From an uncultured Bacteroidota bacterium (GTDB lineage: Bacteria; Bacteroidota; Bacteroidia; Flavobacteriales; Flavobacteriaceae), in contig CABZAE010000002.1 in assembly GCA_902523635.1 (NCBI GenBank), positions 62,001 to 126,000 on the forward strand: a stretch of DNA of 64,000 bases. The letters are read 5' to 3'. The notes under the pieces were generated by a model, which saw nothing but the letters and a program-made list of their open reading frames with translations, searched no databases and was not told where the DNA came from. Below, piece after piece: positions 36,169 through 45,802 of this stretch (position 1 is its first letter; each line of letters begins with the position of its first letter). Made by a program: the position numbers and the translations under genes.

Positions 36169-36933
36169 TTGAATATTACATTTTTAGGAACCGGAACGTC
36201 AACTGGTATTCCCTTAATTGGAAGTAATCATCCTGTTTGTAAAAGTGATAATTCCAAAGACAAAAGACTTAGATCGTCTGTGCTTATTGAGTGGGATGAT
36301 TTAAATATTATAGTTGATACTGGTCCTGATTTTAGACAACAAATGATAAATTGTAACTGCAAAAGAATTGATGCAGTTCTTTACACTCATGAACACTATG
36401 ATCACATTTCTGGAATTGATGACTTAAGGGCATATTGTTTTCGTCAAGGTTCTATTCCAATATATGCCCACAAGAGGGTAATTAAAACTTTGAAAAGAAG
36501 ATATAAGTATATTTTTGATATTAATAAAAGATATCATGGTGCTCCTAAACTTGAAACTAATGAAATAACCAAAAACAAAGTCATAAAGGTTTTTAATAAG
36601 AATATTATTCCAGTCAGTTTTAAACATGGTAAACTTCAGGTTTTTGGTTTTAAATTTAAAAGTTTAGCTTACATCACTGATTTAAAAAAAATAAGTCAAA
36701 CTGAAATAAAAAAATTAAAAAATCTTGACATACTAGTTTTAAATTGTATAAGAGTTGAACCCCATTTTTCACACTTAAACTTAGAGGAAGCTTTGGAGCT
36801 CATTATTAAAATAAAACCAAAAAAAACATACCTAACTCACATAAGTCATTTATTAGGTTTTCATGACGAAGTTGAGAGTAAATTACCTGAAAATGTTTTT
36901 CTTTCCTATGATGGTCTTAAAATAAGTTTATGA
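36169..36933 (+). CDS. MBL-fold metal-dependent hydrolase
   Basis: 254 residues from a TTG start immediately at the expected fold beginning (MNITFLGTGTSTGIP). Metallo-beta-lactamase fold with the metal motif THEHYDHISGIDDL (HxHxDH) near residue 75, DTGPDFRQ upstream and YLTHISHLLGFHDEVE near the end. Resembles PhnP/RNase Z-like phosphodiesterases; the substrate is unknown. Converges with the esterase gene with a 6-base overlap. Confidence 0.88.
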   Translation: MNITFLGTGTSTGIPLIGSNHPVCKSDNSKDKRLRSSVLIEWDDLNIIVDTGPDFRQQMINCNCKRIDAVLYTHEHYDHISGIDDLRAYCFRQGSIPIYAHKRVIKTLKRRYKYIFDINKRYHGAPKLETNEITKNKVIKVFNKNIIPVSFKHGKLQVFGFKFKSLAYITDLKKISQTEIKKLKNLDILVLNCIRVEPHFSHLNLEEALELIIKIKPKKTYLTHISHLLGFHDEVESKLPENVFLSYDGLKISL

Positions 36934-37572
36934 GTGTTCGATAAGCCACTTTAGCATTGATTTGAAGTTTTCTGAAGATACACCATGACCAACCGGGTAT
37001 GATTCGAACTTAAAATTTATATTATTAATTTTGAGAAATTCTAAAGAATTTTTAACTTGAACGTAGGGTAATACATTATCATTAGTTCCATGTGAAAAAT
37101 AGAATGACAAAGACTTAAAATTTTTTTTATTTAGTTCAATAATTTCTTTATCTACACCTCCACTTAAGCATATAACATTTTTGATTCCTAATGGATTAGT
37201 GAGCGCTATAGCATTACTAAGTATAGCACCTTGACTAAAACCCATTAAGGTTACGGAAAATGGATCAGTTTGAAGTTCCTCATGCAATATATTAATAAAG
37301 TTAGTCAAACTGTTTCTTGTTTTAATTGCCATTTCTCTGTCATAAACCTTGTTACCTTTTTGGTCAAAACTAATATCGTACCAAGCGAATCCCATTCCAA
37401 TATTTATGGGTGCTCTCAGTGATACAATAGTATATTGATCAGGTAGAGCACTTGAAAATGAAAATAAATCCTTTTCATTGCTTCCATATCCGTGTAACAT
37501 TATGAGTAAGGGAGGTTTTCGTTTTTTTAAACATGATTTTTTTTTTATGAAGTAATATGGAATATTAGTCAT
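36928..37572 (-). CDS. Alpha/beta-hydrolase, phospholipase/carboxylesterase-like
   Basis: 214 residues. The N-terminal oxyanion-loop LLIMLHGYGSNEKDL, nucleophile elbow LMGFSQGAIL (Ser in GFSQG), acid in HGTNDNVLP and His in YPVGHGVS complete the Ser-Asp-His triad of YpfH/carboxylesterase enzymes. GMGFAWYDI is typical too. Cytoplasmic. It overlaps the amidohydrolase gene by 8 bases and follows it in an operon. Confidence 0.88.
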   Translation of the reverse strand: MTNIPYYFIKKKSCLKKRKPPLLIMLHGYGSNEKDLFSFSSALPDQYTIVSLRAPINIGMGFAWYDISFDQKGNKVYDREMAIKTRNSLTNFINILHEELQTDPFSVTLMGFSQGAILSNAIALTNPLGIKNVICLSGGVDKEIIELNKKNFKSLSFYFSHGTNDNVLPYVQVKNSLEFLKINNINFKFESYPVGHGVSSENFKSMLKWLIEHS

Positions 37573-38821
37573 TTATGATAATTTTACTTCCATTAATTGA
37601 TCCAATTGCTTTCCCTTCTAATTCAGAACCAATAAATGAACTGTTTTTAGATTTGGATTTAATATTTGATTTCTCAACAATATATTTTTGATTTGGAAGG
37701 AAGAGTGAAATATTGGCATAATTTCCTAATTTAATTTCGGGAGACTTAATATTGAACCTTTGTCTTCCTTTGGTCAAAATCTTTATGGTTTTTTCCAAAG
37801 AAAAAATACTCAACAAGGCTCCAAAAATTGACTCTATTCCGATGCTTCCAAACAGTGCATTGGTTATATCCATTTTTTTACAATCAATTTCAATTGGACA
37901 ATGATCGCTTGTTACCATGTCAATTGTACCATCGTCAACACCTTTAATTAATGCTTTTCTGTCTAGCTCAGTTCTCAGTGGTGGTAGTAGTTTAAATCTT
38001 GTATCGAAGTCCATCAGTTTATCTTCATTAAAAAATAGGTTATGTATAGACACACTGCAGCTTATATCCAAGCCTTTATCTTTAGCTTGTCTAATTAAAT
38101 CGACAGAGCTTTTTGAAGATATTGTAGGGATGTGTAATTTACCTTTTGAATATTCCAATATTTTTAAATCTCTATTTATTTGAATTTCCTCAGAAATTGA
38201 TGGTTGTCCTTTTAGACCATATTTGGTGCTAACAAGTCCCTCATTCATAACACCGCTGTTAGACAAATGATGATTCATTGGAAAAGACATAATCAAACCA
38301 TCAAATGTCTGTGAATAAAGTAGAGCAGTTTTTAGTAAATTAGGATTAGAGATTGGAACTTTATAATCATAAAAAGCTAAAGCACCATTTTCTTTCATGT
38401 CTCTGAGTTCAGCCAAAGAACTTGATTTGCTTTTTTCGGTAAAAGAACCTATTGGATGAACATTTAAAGTTAAATTTTCAGATTGTGACTTGATAAATGA
38501 CACCCCTGCACTACAATCGATAACAGGATTAGTATTCGGAACTAACAATATATCAGTAAATCCACTCAAAGATGCTACACGTGCACCATTTTGAATTGTT
38601 TCTCTTTGTTCGTATCCAGGCTCACCAAAACTGACACAGCTGTCAAACCATCCTTCAGAAACATGTAAGTCATCAATTTTTATAATTTTATTTGCATTAA
38701 ATTCAATACGGTCAGAAATATTTTTAATAATACCGTCAACGATCAATATGTCCTGGGTTTTGCCTTTGAATTTGCCGTAGGCACTTATAACTTTTGCAGA
38801 TTTAATTAAGATTGATTGCAA
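37565..38821 (-). CDS. Dihydroorotase-like amidohydrolase lacking canonical metal ligands
   Basis: 418 residues from TTG 38821. Overall pattern of a type I dihydroorotase: SEGWFDSCVSFGEPGYEQRE, LVPNTNPVID, FPMNHHLSNSGVMNEG, LKGQPSISEEIQINRDL, LLPPLRTELDRKALIKG and SDHCPIE. The metal-binding D-x-H-x-H-x-R of the first strand is D60-S-C62-V-S64-F-G66, so both histidines and the Arg are lost; the second-half Asp (SDHCP) remains. It is therefore probably a non-catalytic or neofunctional PyrC homologue, as known for such proteins in other bacteria. A -7 box is at 38849-38842. Confidence 0.85.
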   Translation of the reverse strand: MQSILIKSAKVISAYGKFKGKTQDILIVDGIIKNISDRIEFNANKIIKIDDLHVSEGWFDSCVSFGEPGYEQRETIQNGARVASLSGFTDILLVPNTNPVIDCSAGVSFIKSQSENLTLNVHPIGSFTEKSKSSSLAELRDMKENGALAFYDYKVPISNPNLLKTALLYSQTFDGLIMSFPMNHHLSNSGVMNEGLVSTKYGLKGQPSISEEIQINRDLKILEYSKGKLHIPTISSKSSVDLIRQAKDKGLDISCSVSIHNLFFNEDKLMDFDTRFKLLPPLRTELDRKALIKGVDDGTIDMVTSDHCPIEIDCKKMDITNALFGSIGIESIFGALLSIFSLEKTIKILTKGRQRFNIKSPEIKLGNYANISLFLPNQKYIVEKSNIKSKSKNSSFIGSELEGKAIGSINGSKIIIND

Positions 38822-38841
38822 TTAAGTTATTTTTTCTTTAT

Positions 38842-38849
38842 CAAATATA
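38842..38849 (-). promoter_or_regulatory. Putative -7 box for the dihydroorotase-like gene
   Basis: TATATTTG on the minus strand, an exact TAnnTTTG match, about 20 bases before the TTG start at 38821. No matching -33 TTG. Confidence 0.35.
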
Positions 38850-38886
38850 CGTATTGTGCGAAGAATAAAGAAATAATATTGAATAT

Positions 38887-39663
38887 CTAAAATTTTTCAA
38901 ACACCCCCAATCCAAATAATGCGAAATCATATTTAACAGGATCAAGTGGGTTGAGCTCTTTCAGACTTTTATCAAGTTCTAAAACAGATTTATGGTCATT
39001 CTGTGTTCTATTTAGTAAACCAAGTTTTCTAGCTACATTTCCAGAATGAACATCTAGTGGACATGAAAGAATTGATTTATCGATATCTTTCCATAATCCG
39101 AAATCAACACCATTTTTGTCATTTCTAACCATCCACCTCAAAAACATATTTATTCTTTTACACGCGGAACCCTTGAAAGGATCAGCAATATGTTTAGTAG
39201 TCCTAGCGTGATGAGAATATTTAAAAAAAATTTTTTTAAAATTGTGTATTGTTGAATGAATATTTTTTTCATTATTAGGTGGGGTAAAAACATTCTCTAG
39301 ACCACCAGTATATTTATAAATTTTAGACAAAGAATTTAAAAAATATCTAAAATCAATTTCATTAAATGTTCTATGAACAAATTTGATTTTGGAAATTTCA
39401 TTATTAGTGGCATTTAAAATAAAATCATGTGGTGCATTATCCATTATTCTCATCATTTTAAATGCGTTTTTAATAACTGTTTTTCTCAAACCCCATGAAA
39501 TTATTGATGTCAAAAAGGCTGAAATTTCTATATCTTCTTTTTTATTAAATGAATGGGGAATTTGTATGGGATCAGTTTCTATGAATGATCTGTTATTATA
39601 ATAATTAGATTTCTCTTCAAGAAAAGTCTTTAAATCTGAATTACTTAGACCACTTCCCATCAA
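38887..39663 (-). CDS. TIGR02757 family protein
   Basis: 258 residues. Whole-length match to the TIGR02757 family: LKTFLEEKSNYYNNRSFIETDPIQIPHSFNKKEDIEISAFLTSIISWGLRK, FVHRTFNEIDFRYFLNSL and RWMVRNDKNGVDFGLWKDI, HSGNVARKLGLL. The ISWG/HSGNVARKLG part suggests an HhH-GPD-like DNA-binding helix region; no activity is assigned to the family. Its start lies 23 bases inside the ABC ATPase gene, so translation is likely coupled. Confidence 0.88.
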   Translation of the reverse strand: MMGSGLSNSDLKTFLEEKSNYYNNRSFIETDPIQIPHSFNKKEDIEISAFLTSIISWGLRKTVIKNAFKMMRIMDNAPHDFILNATNNEISKIKFVHRTFNEIDFRYFLNSLSKIYKYTGGLENVFTPPNNEKNIHSTIHNFKKIFFKYSHHARTTKHIADPFKGSACKRINMFLRWMVRNDKNGVDFGLWKDIDKSILSCPLDVHSGNVARKLGLLNRTQNDHKSVLELDKSLKELNPLDPVKYDFALFGLGVFEKF

Positions 39664-40300
39664 TTAATCTTAGTTTTCTGTCACTCAAATCAGAAAGCTC
39701 TTTACTATGTGTTATGGTTATTATAGTCAAATCCATTTTTTTTCTTAGCTCAAAAAATAATTCATAAAGCTTTTTTGCATTGTAGCTATCTAAATTTCCA
39801 CTTGGTTCATCTGCTAAAAGAACTTTGGGTTCATTAATTAAAGCTCTCGCCACAGCAACTCTTTGCTGTTCTCCTCCAGAAAGTTCATTTGGTCTTTGAT
39901 CCATGATTTTAGCAATGTTAAGAATATCCATCAATGTTTCACTTTTTTCAAGATATTCTTTTTTTTGAACACCTTTAATCATGGCTGGAATACAGATGTT
40001 TTCTTTTGCTGTAAATTCAGGAAGAAGTTCATGAAATTGAAAAACAAAACCGAGCTCGGTATTTCTAAATTTAGAAATCTCATTTTCCATGAGCTTACTT
40101 GTTTCAACTTTATTGATTAATAAACTGTAGTTATCTGAATCAGGTTTATCAAGAGTTCCAATTATATTCATAAGCGTTGTTTTTCCTGCACCTGAGGGCC
40201 CAACAATTGAAACTATCTCACCTTTTTCAACATTTAGGTCAATGTTGTCAATAACTTTTTTTTTTCCAAATGACTTTGAAATATTAGCGGCTTTAATCAT
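39641..40300 (-). CDS. LolD-type ABC transporter ATP-binding protein
   Basis: 219 residues. Walker A GPSGAGKTT at 34-42, Q-loop FQFHELLPEFTAKEN, signature LSGGEQQR and Walker B LLADEPSGNLDS, with the MacB/LolD-specific spacing. Powers extraction of lipoproteins or efflux with an inner-membrane FtsX-like partner. No permease gene is adjacent, so the partner is elsewhere in the genome. Overlaps the DUF5916 gene by 4 bases and the TIGR02757 gene by 23. Confidence 0.88.
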   Translation of the reverse strand: MIKAANISKSFGKKKVIDNIDLNVEKGEIVSIVGPSGAGKTTLMNIIGTLDKPDSDNYSLLINKVETSKLMENEISKFRNTELGFVFQFHELLPEFTAKENICIPAMIKGVQKKEYLEKSETLMDILNIAKIMDQRPNELSGGEQQRVAVARALINEPKVLLADEPSGNLDSYNAKKLYELFFELRKKMDLTIITITHSKELSDLSDRKLRLIDGKWSK

Positions 40301-42756
40301 TTATTTGTTTTTTTTCTTAAAATATTATAATCTATAAAATAATTTATTCTTAAAGAAATTTGGTGATTTATTGGTTTTTGAAAAAGCTCTTTTGTACTAC
40401 TGTAATATGAAATTCCTGAAAGATTATCTTGATTAAATAAGTTATTTCTGTAAAGTAGGGTAGCTTTACTTCCAGGAGCAAATTCCCAATTGAAACCCAA
40501 ATCAAAATTCCAAAGGTTGAAATTAGTATTTGGATCATAATCTGAAATATTTTTTGATGATAACTCTCTCTTTCCATCATTATTGAGTATGAAGAAATCA
40601 GAATCATATTTGGCTGAACTCCAAAATTGTCTCAGTTTTAGATTAATAGACATATATGAATCGAAATTGTAATTCAATGAAAAGTTGTTTTCTATTGATT
40701 TAACATCTCTTAATCCAAAATAAACGTTATTGTTTTCTTTGAAAACATATCCTACATCATCCAACTTAGTTGAATTATTAAGTTCAAATTCAAGATTTAA
40801 TTTATCGTTTGCTCTTAATCCAATGCCACCCCCGTATTGTATCTCAGTTTTATTTTCATTAAAATCTTCACCATTTGCAAATAGGTACTGAAGATCTATT
40901 CCATATTTAACTTTTTTTCTGTTATCTGAGTTATAACTAAATTGGAATTCCACTTCAGCGGGGTCTATAATGAAAGTATCAGTTTTTCTTGGTTCATCAT
41001 AGTTTTTATATTCTGATGTGTAGTCTATATCAAATTCTATTTCGTGTAGGTTTAGCAATGTAATGTTATTTCCAAACCTAAAACCTCTAGATTTCATGAT
41101 CTTAGGAAAAAATCTACTTCTCTCACTGACATATAAATAAGAGTTGAAATTTTCATACCATTCACTGGGTTTAAAAGTTTGATATCGAATAGTTGTATAG
41201 AAAGACTGTGAATTTCTAAATCGATAAAACCCTAAGTCATTTTGATAATAATTTGCATCAACACCTCTCCATCCTAGTGAATATCTAAAATTCCCTGTTA
41301 TTTCACTTATTCTTAATGCTCCTCTGAAGCCTTTTGTTGATCGATTTGCAGGGGAGAAGCTACTGTATAGATTTCCAATTACATTAAATTTCCTTTTATT
41401 ATCAAATAAATCAAAAACAAAAGCACTGTTATTGGAGTTTTTAAATTCAAAGCCAGATCTATTTACATTCGCATTGCTAAAAGTTATTGTTGAAAATTCA
41501 TTAATGATTTGTTGGGTCAAGGTTATTACGTTATAATTTGTCAAAGGTGAAATCATCTCTTTTCTATACCTATTTGTTAAATTATTTTTTATCCTAGCAT
41601 ATGCACTATTAGTTATTGAATTTATTAGTCCTACACTGAGTCCAGAATTTGTTGTTCCTGTTAATTTCACCGAATTAATCAAATCTGGTTTACTATCGTA
41701 TCCGATTAAGCTTTCATTATCATCTAATACATCATTTTCATTAAAATTTACTTCCTCTCCAATTCTTCTGCTGTAAAAGAAATTACCACTTCTTCCACTT
41801 CCTCCTCCATCTGCTTTTTTAAATAATGAGGCGCCCTCGGTAAAAAAAGGTCTGTTTTCATCAAACTCTTGTTCGAATGGACTGAGGTTTAGTTCTTCGT
41901 CATCAAATGTCACTTGTCCAAAATCTGGAATCAAAGTTGCATCAAGTGTGAAGCTATTGCTTATTCCATATTTCAAATCCATTCCGGCAGAGTAAGCTGA
42001 AAGTGGACTACTGCCTTTTTTCAAATCAATACTTGACTGAATATATGGATAGAAAAAAAGCCTTAAAGGAGGGCTTATGTTTTTAAGTTCTGAGGTTAAT
42101 CCTTTGGATTCTGCAAATTTTCTTGTCTCATTGTCAACATAGTTCCAGGTGTAAATTTCACCAGTTTCAACAATTTTTCTTCCAAAATTGATTGCCCAAG
42201 TTTGTATATCTTTGGAAGGGAAACGTAAAGCGCTGTATGGGATTTTTAATTCAGCTGACCATCCGGAATTTATAATCTTAACGTCAGATTCGAAAACAGT
42301 ATCAAAATCCCAATCCTCAGGTGAAATTTCCTCACTTGTGAAGGTGTCTCCAACTGTTCCAGAACTAGTTATTTGAAACCCTTGATAATTAGTATTGTCG
42401 TCATAAGGGTTGATTGAAATAAAAAAAGTTTCAGCATTAACTTCCCAAATATTGTCACGCTGACTAAATTCAACTGGAATTGGGTTTGGGTTTTTAAAAA
42501 CTCCTCCAATGTAAATAGCATCGTCATCGTATCCCATGTATACAAAGTTTTCATATCCTGGTTGTTCAGTTTGCCCGTTATTTGGCTGCCATCTTTCGAA
42601 TTTTGTGGCAGGTATACTTTTGCTCCATTGATCGTCATCTATTAATCCATCAATTTTTGGAGGTTTATCAAATCTTTTGACCTCTATAACTCTTCTCTCT
42701 TGTGATATAAGGTTTGATATAAAAAGAAAAAAAAGAAAACAAAAGGTATTCTTCAT
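40297..42756 (-). CDS. DUF5916/CBM9-domain outer-membrane protein
   Basis: 819 residues with a signal peptide (1-19, FISNLISQ). Residues about 20-225 form a CBM9-like sugar-binding domain: PPKIDGLIDDDQWSKSIPATKFERWQPNNG, YENFVYMGYDDDAIYIGG. The remainder is the DUF5916 outer-membrane beta-barrel: DFGQVTFDDEELNLSPFEQEFDENRPFFTEG is diagnostic, followed by many aromatic strands. May bind or import glycans at the outer membrane; no substrate is shown. Starts the operon ending at TIGR02757. Confidence 0.9.
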   Translation of the reverse strand: MKNTFCFLFFLFISNLISQERRVIEVKRFDKPPKIDGLIDDDQWSKSIPATKFERWQPNNGQTEQPGYENFVYMGYDDDAIYIGGVFKNPNPIPVEFSQRDNIWEVNAETFFISINPYDDNTNYQGFQITSSGTVGDTFTSEEISPEDWDFDTVFESDVKIINSGWSAELKIPYSALRFPSKDIQTWAINFGRKIVETGEIYTWNYVDNETRKFAESKGLTSELKNISPPLRLFFYPYIQSSIDLKKGSSPLSAYSAGMDLKYGISNSFTLDATLIPDFGQVTFDDEELNLSPFEQEFDENRPFFTEGASLFKKADGGGSGRSGNFFYSRRIGEEVNFNENDVLDDNESLIGYDSKPDLINSVKLTGTTNSGLSVGLINSITNSAYARIKNNLTNRYRKEMISPLTNYNVITLTQQIINEFSTITFSNANVNRSGFEFKNSNNSAFVFDLFDNKRKFNVIGNLYSSFSPANRSTKGFRGALRISEITGNFRYSLGWRGVDANYYQNDLGFYRFRNSQSFYTTIRYQTFKPSEWYENFNSYLYVSERSRFFPKIMKSRGFRFGNNITLLNLHEIEFDIDYTSEYKNYDEPRKTDTFIIDPAEVEFQFSYNSDNRKKVKYGIDLQYLFANGEDFNENKTEIQYGGGIGLRANDKLNLEFELNNSTKLDDVGYVFKENNNVYFGLRDVKSIENNFSLNYNFDSYMSINLKLRQFWSSAKYDSDFFILNNDGKRELSSKNISDYDPNTNFNLWNFDLGFNWEFAPGSKATLLYRNNLFNQDNLSGISYYSSTKELFQKPINHQISLRINYFIDYNILRKKTNK

Positions 42757-42833
42757 TTGGTCTAAAAAATAATTACGCGAAATTAGTTAATTTAGACAAC
42801 AATCAACTGTAAAAGTTTATTTCTGTAATACGT

Positions 42834-43364
42834 ATGAAAAAAAAAATTATTCTGGGAGGTGGTTGCTTTTGGTGTACGGAGGCTATTTTTAAAAAATTAA
42901 AAGGGGTAGAAGATGTTGTGCCTGGATATACTGGCGGGAGTCTTAAAAACCCCTCATATAAAGATATATGTACCGGTCTCACAGGACATGCAGAGGTAAT
43001 TAAAATAAGTTATAACCCTAATACTATAGACTTTAAAACAATAATTGATGTCTTTTTTCAAACTCATGATCCCACAACGTTAAATCGTCAGGGCAATGAT
43101 GTTGGTTCACAATATAGGTCATCAATATTTACTAGCGATCCTGTTGAAAAAAAACTAATTAAAGAAAGAATTGCTTACTACAATGAGAATAAATTCCTTA
43201 ATAGAAAGATTGTTACCAAAATTGAGCCTGAAAATATTTTTTATGAAGCTGAGGATTATCATCATAATTATTTTCAATTAAATAAACAAGCTCCATATTG
43301 TAAAATGGTGATATCACCAAAAGTTCAAAAGCTTATAAAAAATCATTCAGATTTATTAGGCTAA
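42834..43364 (+). CDS. msrA: Peptide methionine sulfoxide reductase MsrA
   Basis: 176 residues. GGGCFWCTEAIFKKLKGVEDVVPGYTGG carries catalytic Cys11 in GCFW, with GHAEVIKISYNP, FFQTHDPTTLNRQGNDVGSQYRS and the late AEDYHHNYF block. It reduces methionine-S-sulfoxide in oxidised proteins with thioredoxin. No signal peptide, so cytoplasmic. Single-domain form; divergent from the DUF5916 gene. Confidence 0.96.
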   Translation: MKKKIILGGGCFWCTEAIFKKLKGVEDVVPGYTGGSLKNPSYKDICTGLTGHAEVIKISYNPNTIDFKTIIDVFFQTHDPTTLNRQGNDVGSQYRSSIFTSDPVEKKLIKERIAYYNENKFLNRKIVTKIEPENIFYEAEDYHHNYFQLNKQAPYCKMVISPKVQKLIKNHSDLLG

Positions 43365-43369
43365 CCAAA

Positions 43370-43717
43370 TTATTTGTAAAAACCCAATGTTAATATTTTA
43401 ATGACTCCTTTTGTAAAAACCTTTGACATTTTCAGAAAAAATTCAAAAATAAACTTATCTTTTTTACCTCGATAGATAGAAATAATTAGACCAAAAATAT
43501 ATCCAAACAAAATCAGTAGAATTTGATAAACTGGAAATATTATTGTTAGTCTTAATGGCCAATAAAAAACTTGTGGTATACTGTTTAAATTTAGAATTGT
43601 TAGCAAAGGTTTTGACAAAAGCGCAGCAGCGGATCCTGTCAAAGCAAAAACAACCATTACAATAACAAATTGTGAAGAGCTCTCAATTCCCCATTTTTTT
43701 TTCAAATAATTTATCAT
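43370..43717 (-). CDS. DUF6787-like small membrane protein
   Basis: 115 residues with two or three membrane helices (QFVIVMVVFALTGSAAALLSKP, LTIIFPVYQILLILFGYIFGLI) after LKKKWGIESS. Matches the DUF6787 type, a flavobacterial protein placed downstream of serA in many genomes. The name 'diacylglyceryl transferase' is an annotation error: the Lgt motif is absent. Three bases after serA on the same strand. Confidence 0.7.
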   Translation of the reverse strand: MINYLKKKWGIESSSQFVIVMVVFALTGSAAALLSKPLLTILNLNSIPQVFYWPLRLTIIFPVYQILLILFGYIFGLIISIYRGKKDKFIFEFFLKMSKVFTKGVIKILTLGFYK

Positions 43718-43720
43718 CAG

Positions 43721-44671
43721 TTACTTCAAAATATCAATTATTTGTGTAGCAAGTTCTATACCAATTCTGTCCTGAGCCTCATTAGTTGCAGCTCCGATGT
43801 GGGGTGTTAGAGATATTTTCGGATGCATTAAAAGTTTAATGCTTGGATTAGGTTCATTTTCGAAGGTATCTAAAGCAGCAAAAGAAATTTTATCATTATC
43901 TAGTCTTTTGATCAGTTCATCCTCGTTAACAACACCTCCTCTAGCTGCATTGATTATTCCAATGCCATTTTTCATTAATTCGAATTCCTTAGTGTCAATG
44001 ACATACTTGTCTTGTGCGGGAATATGCAATGTTAAAAAATCACAATTTTTTAAAACAATTTCTAGTTTCGATATTTGAATTTTAAATTCTACACAATTTC
44101 CGTCAAAAAAATCAATTTTTAAATCTGATTCTTTGAGGAATTTATCATAAACCAAAATGTTCATTCCTACACCAATAGCAAGTTTAGCAGTTTCTCTGCC
44201 AATTCTTCCAAATCCAATAATGCCAAGTGTTTTTCCTCTCAGTTCTATTCCTTTTGAATAATTCTTTTTGAGAACCTTGAAATTTTTATCACCATCAAGT
44301 GGCATTTCACGGTTGGATTCATGTAAAAATCGAACTGATCCATAAAGGTGAGCAAAAACAAGTTCAGCTACAGACGAGGATGATGCAGCTGGAGTGTTGA
44401 TAACCTCAATTCCTTTTGCTTTAGCGTATTCAACATCAATATTATCCATTCCAACACCACCTCTTCCTATAACTTTTACTGAGGGGCATTGATCAATTAG
44501 ATCTTTTCTGACTTTGGTTGCACTTCTAACAAGAAGAACAGAAATATTCTCCCTATTGATGTGTGAAATTAAATTTTTTTGTTCAACGAAATTAGTTGAA
44601 ACATCAAATCCAGATTCTTCAAGCTTCTTTTTACCTGAATTTGAAATTCCGTCATTGGCTAATATTTTCAT
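43721..44671 (-). CDS. serA: D-3-phosphoglycerate dehydrogenase (short type, no ACT domain)
   Basis: 316 residues. 2-hydroxyacid dehydrogenase: NAD-binding ELRGKTLGIIGFGRIGRETAKLA, catalytic Arg in INAARGGVV, Glu near ENEP and His in LTPHIGAAT. VLLVRSATKVRKDLIDQCPSVKVIGRGGVGMDNID is typical of SerA. First step of serine biosynthesis from 3-phosphoglycerate. It lacks the regulatory ACT and intervening domains, so serine feedback control would be by another means. Adjacent to serC with a 4-base gap, an operon with the acyl-CoA reductase gene upstream. Confidence 0.93.
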   Translation of the reverse strand: MKILANDGISNSGKKKLEESGFDVSTNFVEQKNLISHINRENISVLLVRSATKVRKDLIDQCPSVKVIGRGGVGMDNIDVEYAKAKGIEVINTPAASSSSVAELVFAHLYGSVRFLHESNREMPLDGDKNFKVLKKNYSKGIELRGKTLGIIGFGRIGRETAKLAIGVGMNILVYDKFLKESDLKIDFFDGNCVEFKIQISKLEIVLKNCDFLTLHIPAQDKYVIDTKEFELMKNGIGIINAARGGVVNEDELIKRLDNDKISFAALDTFENEPNPSIKLLMHPKISLTPHIGAATNEAQDRIGIELATQIIDILK

Positions 44672-44675
44672 TTAT

Positions 44676-45740
44676 TTAAACTTTATTTTTGAGTTCAGAC
44701 ATTACTTCTGTTAGTACTTTAACGGAGTCAATATCCATTGCATTGTACATTGATGCTCTGTAACCTCCGACTGACCTATGTCCATTTATTCCACTAATAT
44801 TAGCCTTGGAACATAAAGAATTAAAAATTTCACTATGGTTATCATTTACTAAATTGAAAGTAGCATTCATTGCACTGCGGTCTTCAGTATTGGCAAAACC
44901 AACGAATAGTTCATTGTTGTCAATTTCATCATAAATTAATTTAGCTTTATCGTTATTTCGTTTTTCAATAGCTTCAATGCCACCATTTTTTTTTAGCCAA
45001 GTGAGATTGAGCATGCAGGTATATACAGAAAATACTGGAGGTGTATTAAACATACTACCTTTGTCAATGTGTATTTTGTAATCCAGCATAGATGGAATAT
45101 TTCTTTTTACTTTTCCAAGAATATTTTCTTTAATAACAACTAATGTTGTACCAGCTGGACCCATATTTTTTTGTGCACCAGCATAAATTAAGTCAAAACT
45201 TGAAAAATTAATTCTTCGAGAAAAAATATCTGAACTCATATCAGAAATTAGAGGAATGGTTGTTACAGGTATGTCTTTAATTTGCGTACCAAAAATTGTA
45301 TTATTTGTTGTAATATGAAAATAATCTAAATCATCTGGAATAAAATAATTCTTGGGAATGTAATTGAAATTTTTACTTTTAGATGACTCAATTTCAACAA
45401 CCTCACCAAATAATTTTGCTTCTTTAATTGCTTTGGTTGACCATGTTCCTGTGTTAAGATAGCCAGCTTTTGTTTCTAGTAAATTGTATGCACACATTAG
45501 AAATTGCATACTTGCTCCACCTTGTAAATAAATTGCTTTGTAGCCTTTATTTTCAAGTCCTAGCAACTCTATTGCAAGATTTTGCGCATTTTCCATGATA
45601 TCGACAAAATCCTTACTCCTATGTGAAATTTCTAATAGACTAAGACTCGAGTTGTTGATATCAATAACAGATTTTGCGGCAGATTCAATTACTTCTTTTG
45701 AAAGTATACTAGGTCCAGCACTAAAGTTGTGTATTTTCAT
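44676..45740 (-). CDS. serC: Phosphoserine aminotransferase
   Basis: 354 residues. PLP fold type I: NFSAGPSILSKEVIESAAKSV, SLLEISHRSKDF, LQGGASMQF, the Schiff-base Lys in FDLIYAGAQKNMGPAGTTLVV, and GHRSVGGYRASMYNAM near the end. Converts 3-phosphohydroxypyruvate and glutamate to phosphoserine. Transcribed with serA. Confidence 0.97.
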   Translation of the reverse strand: MKIHNFSAGPSILSKEVIESAAKSVIDINNSSLSLLEISHRSKDFVDIMENAQNLAIELLGLENKGYKAIYLQGGASMQFLMCAYNLLETKAGYLNTGTWSTKAIKEAKLFGEVVEIESSKSKNFNYIPKNYFIPDDLDYFHITTNNTIFGTQIKDIPVTTIPLISDMSSDIFSRRINFSSFDLIYAGAQKNMGPAGTTLVVIKENILGKVKRNIPSMLDYKIHIDKGSMFNTPPVFSVYTCMLNLTWLKKNGGIEAIEKRNNDKAKLIYDEIDNNELFVGFANTEDRSAMNATFNLVNDNHSEIFNSLCSKANISGINGHRSVGGYRASMYNAMDIDSVKVLTEVMSELKNKV

Positions 45741-45802
45741 TTATTGATCTCGAAAATAATCATTTGATATTAAAAACATGCAATTTTTCAAATAATATAT
45801 CA

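Noticed and set aside
43721-45740. serA lacking ACT domain as a truncation.
   Set aside because: The short SerA type is normal in Bacteroidota and all catalytic residues are present, so it is not a broken gene.
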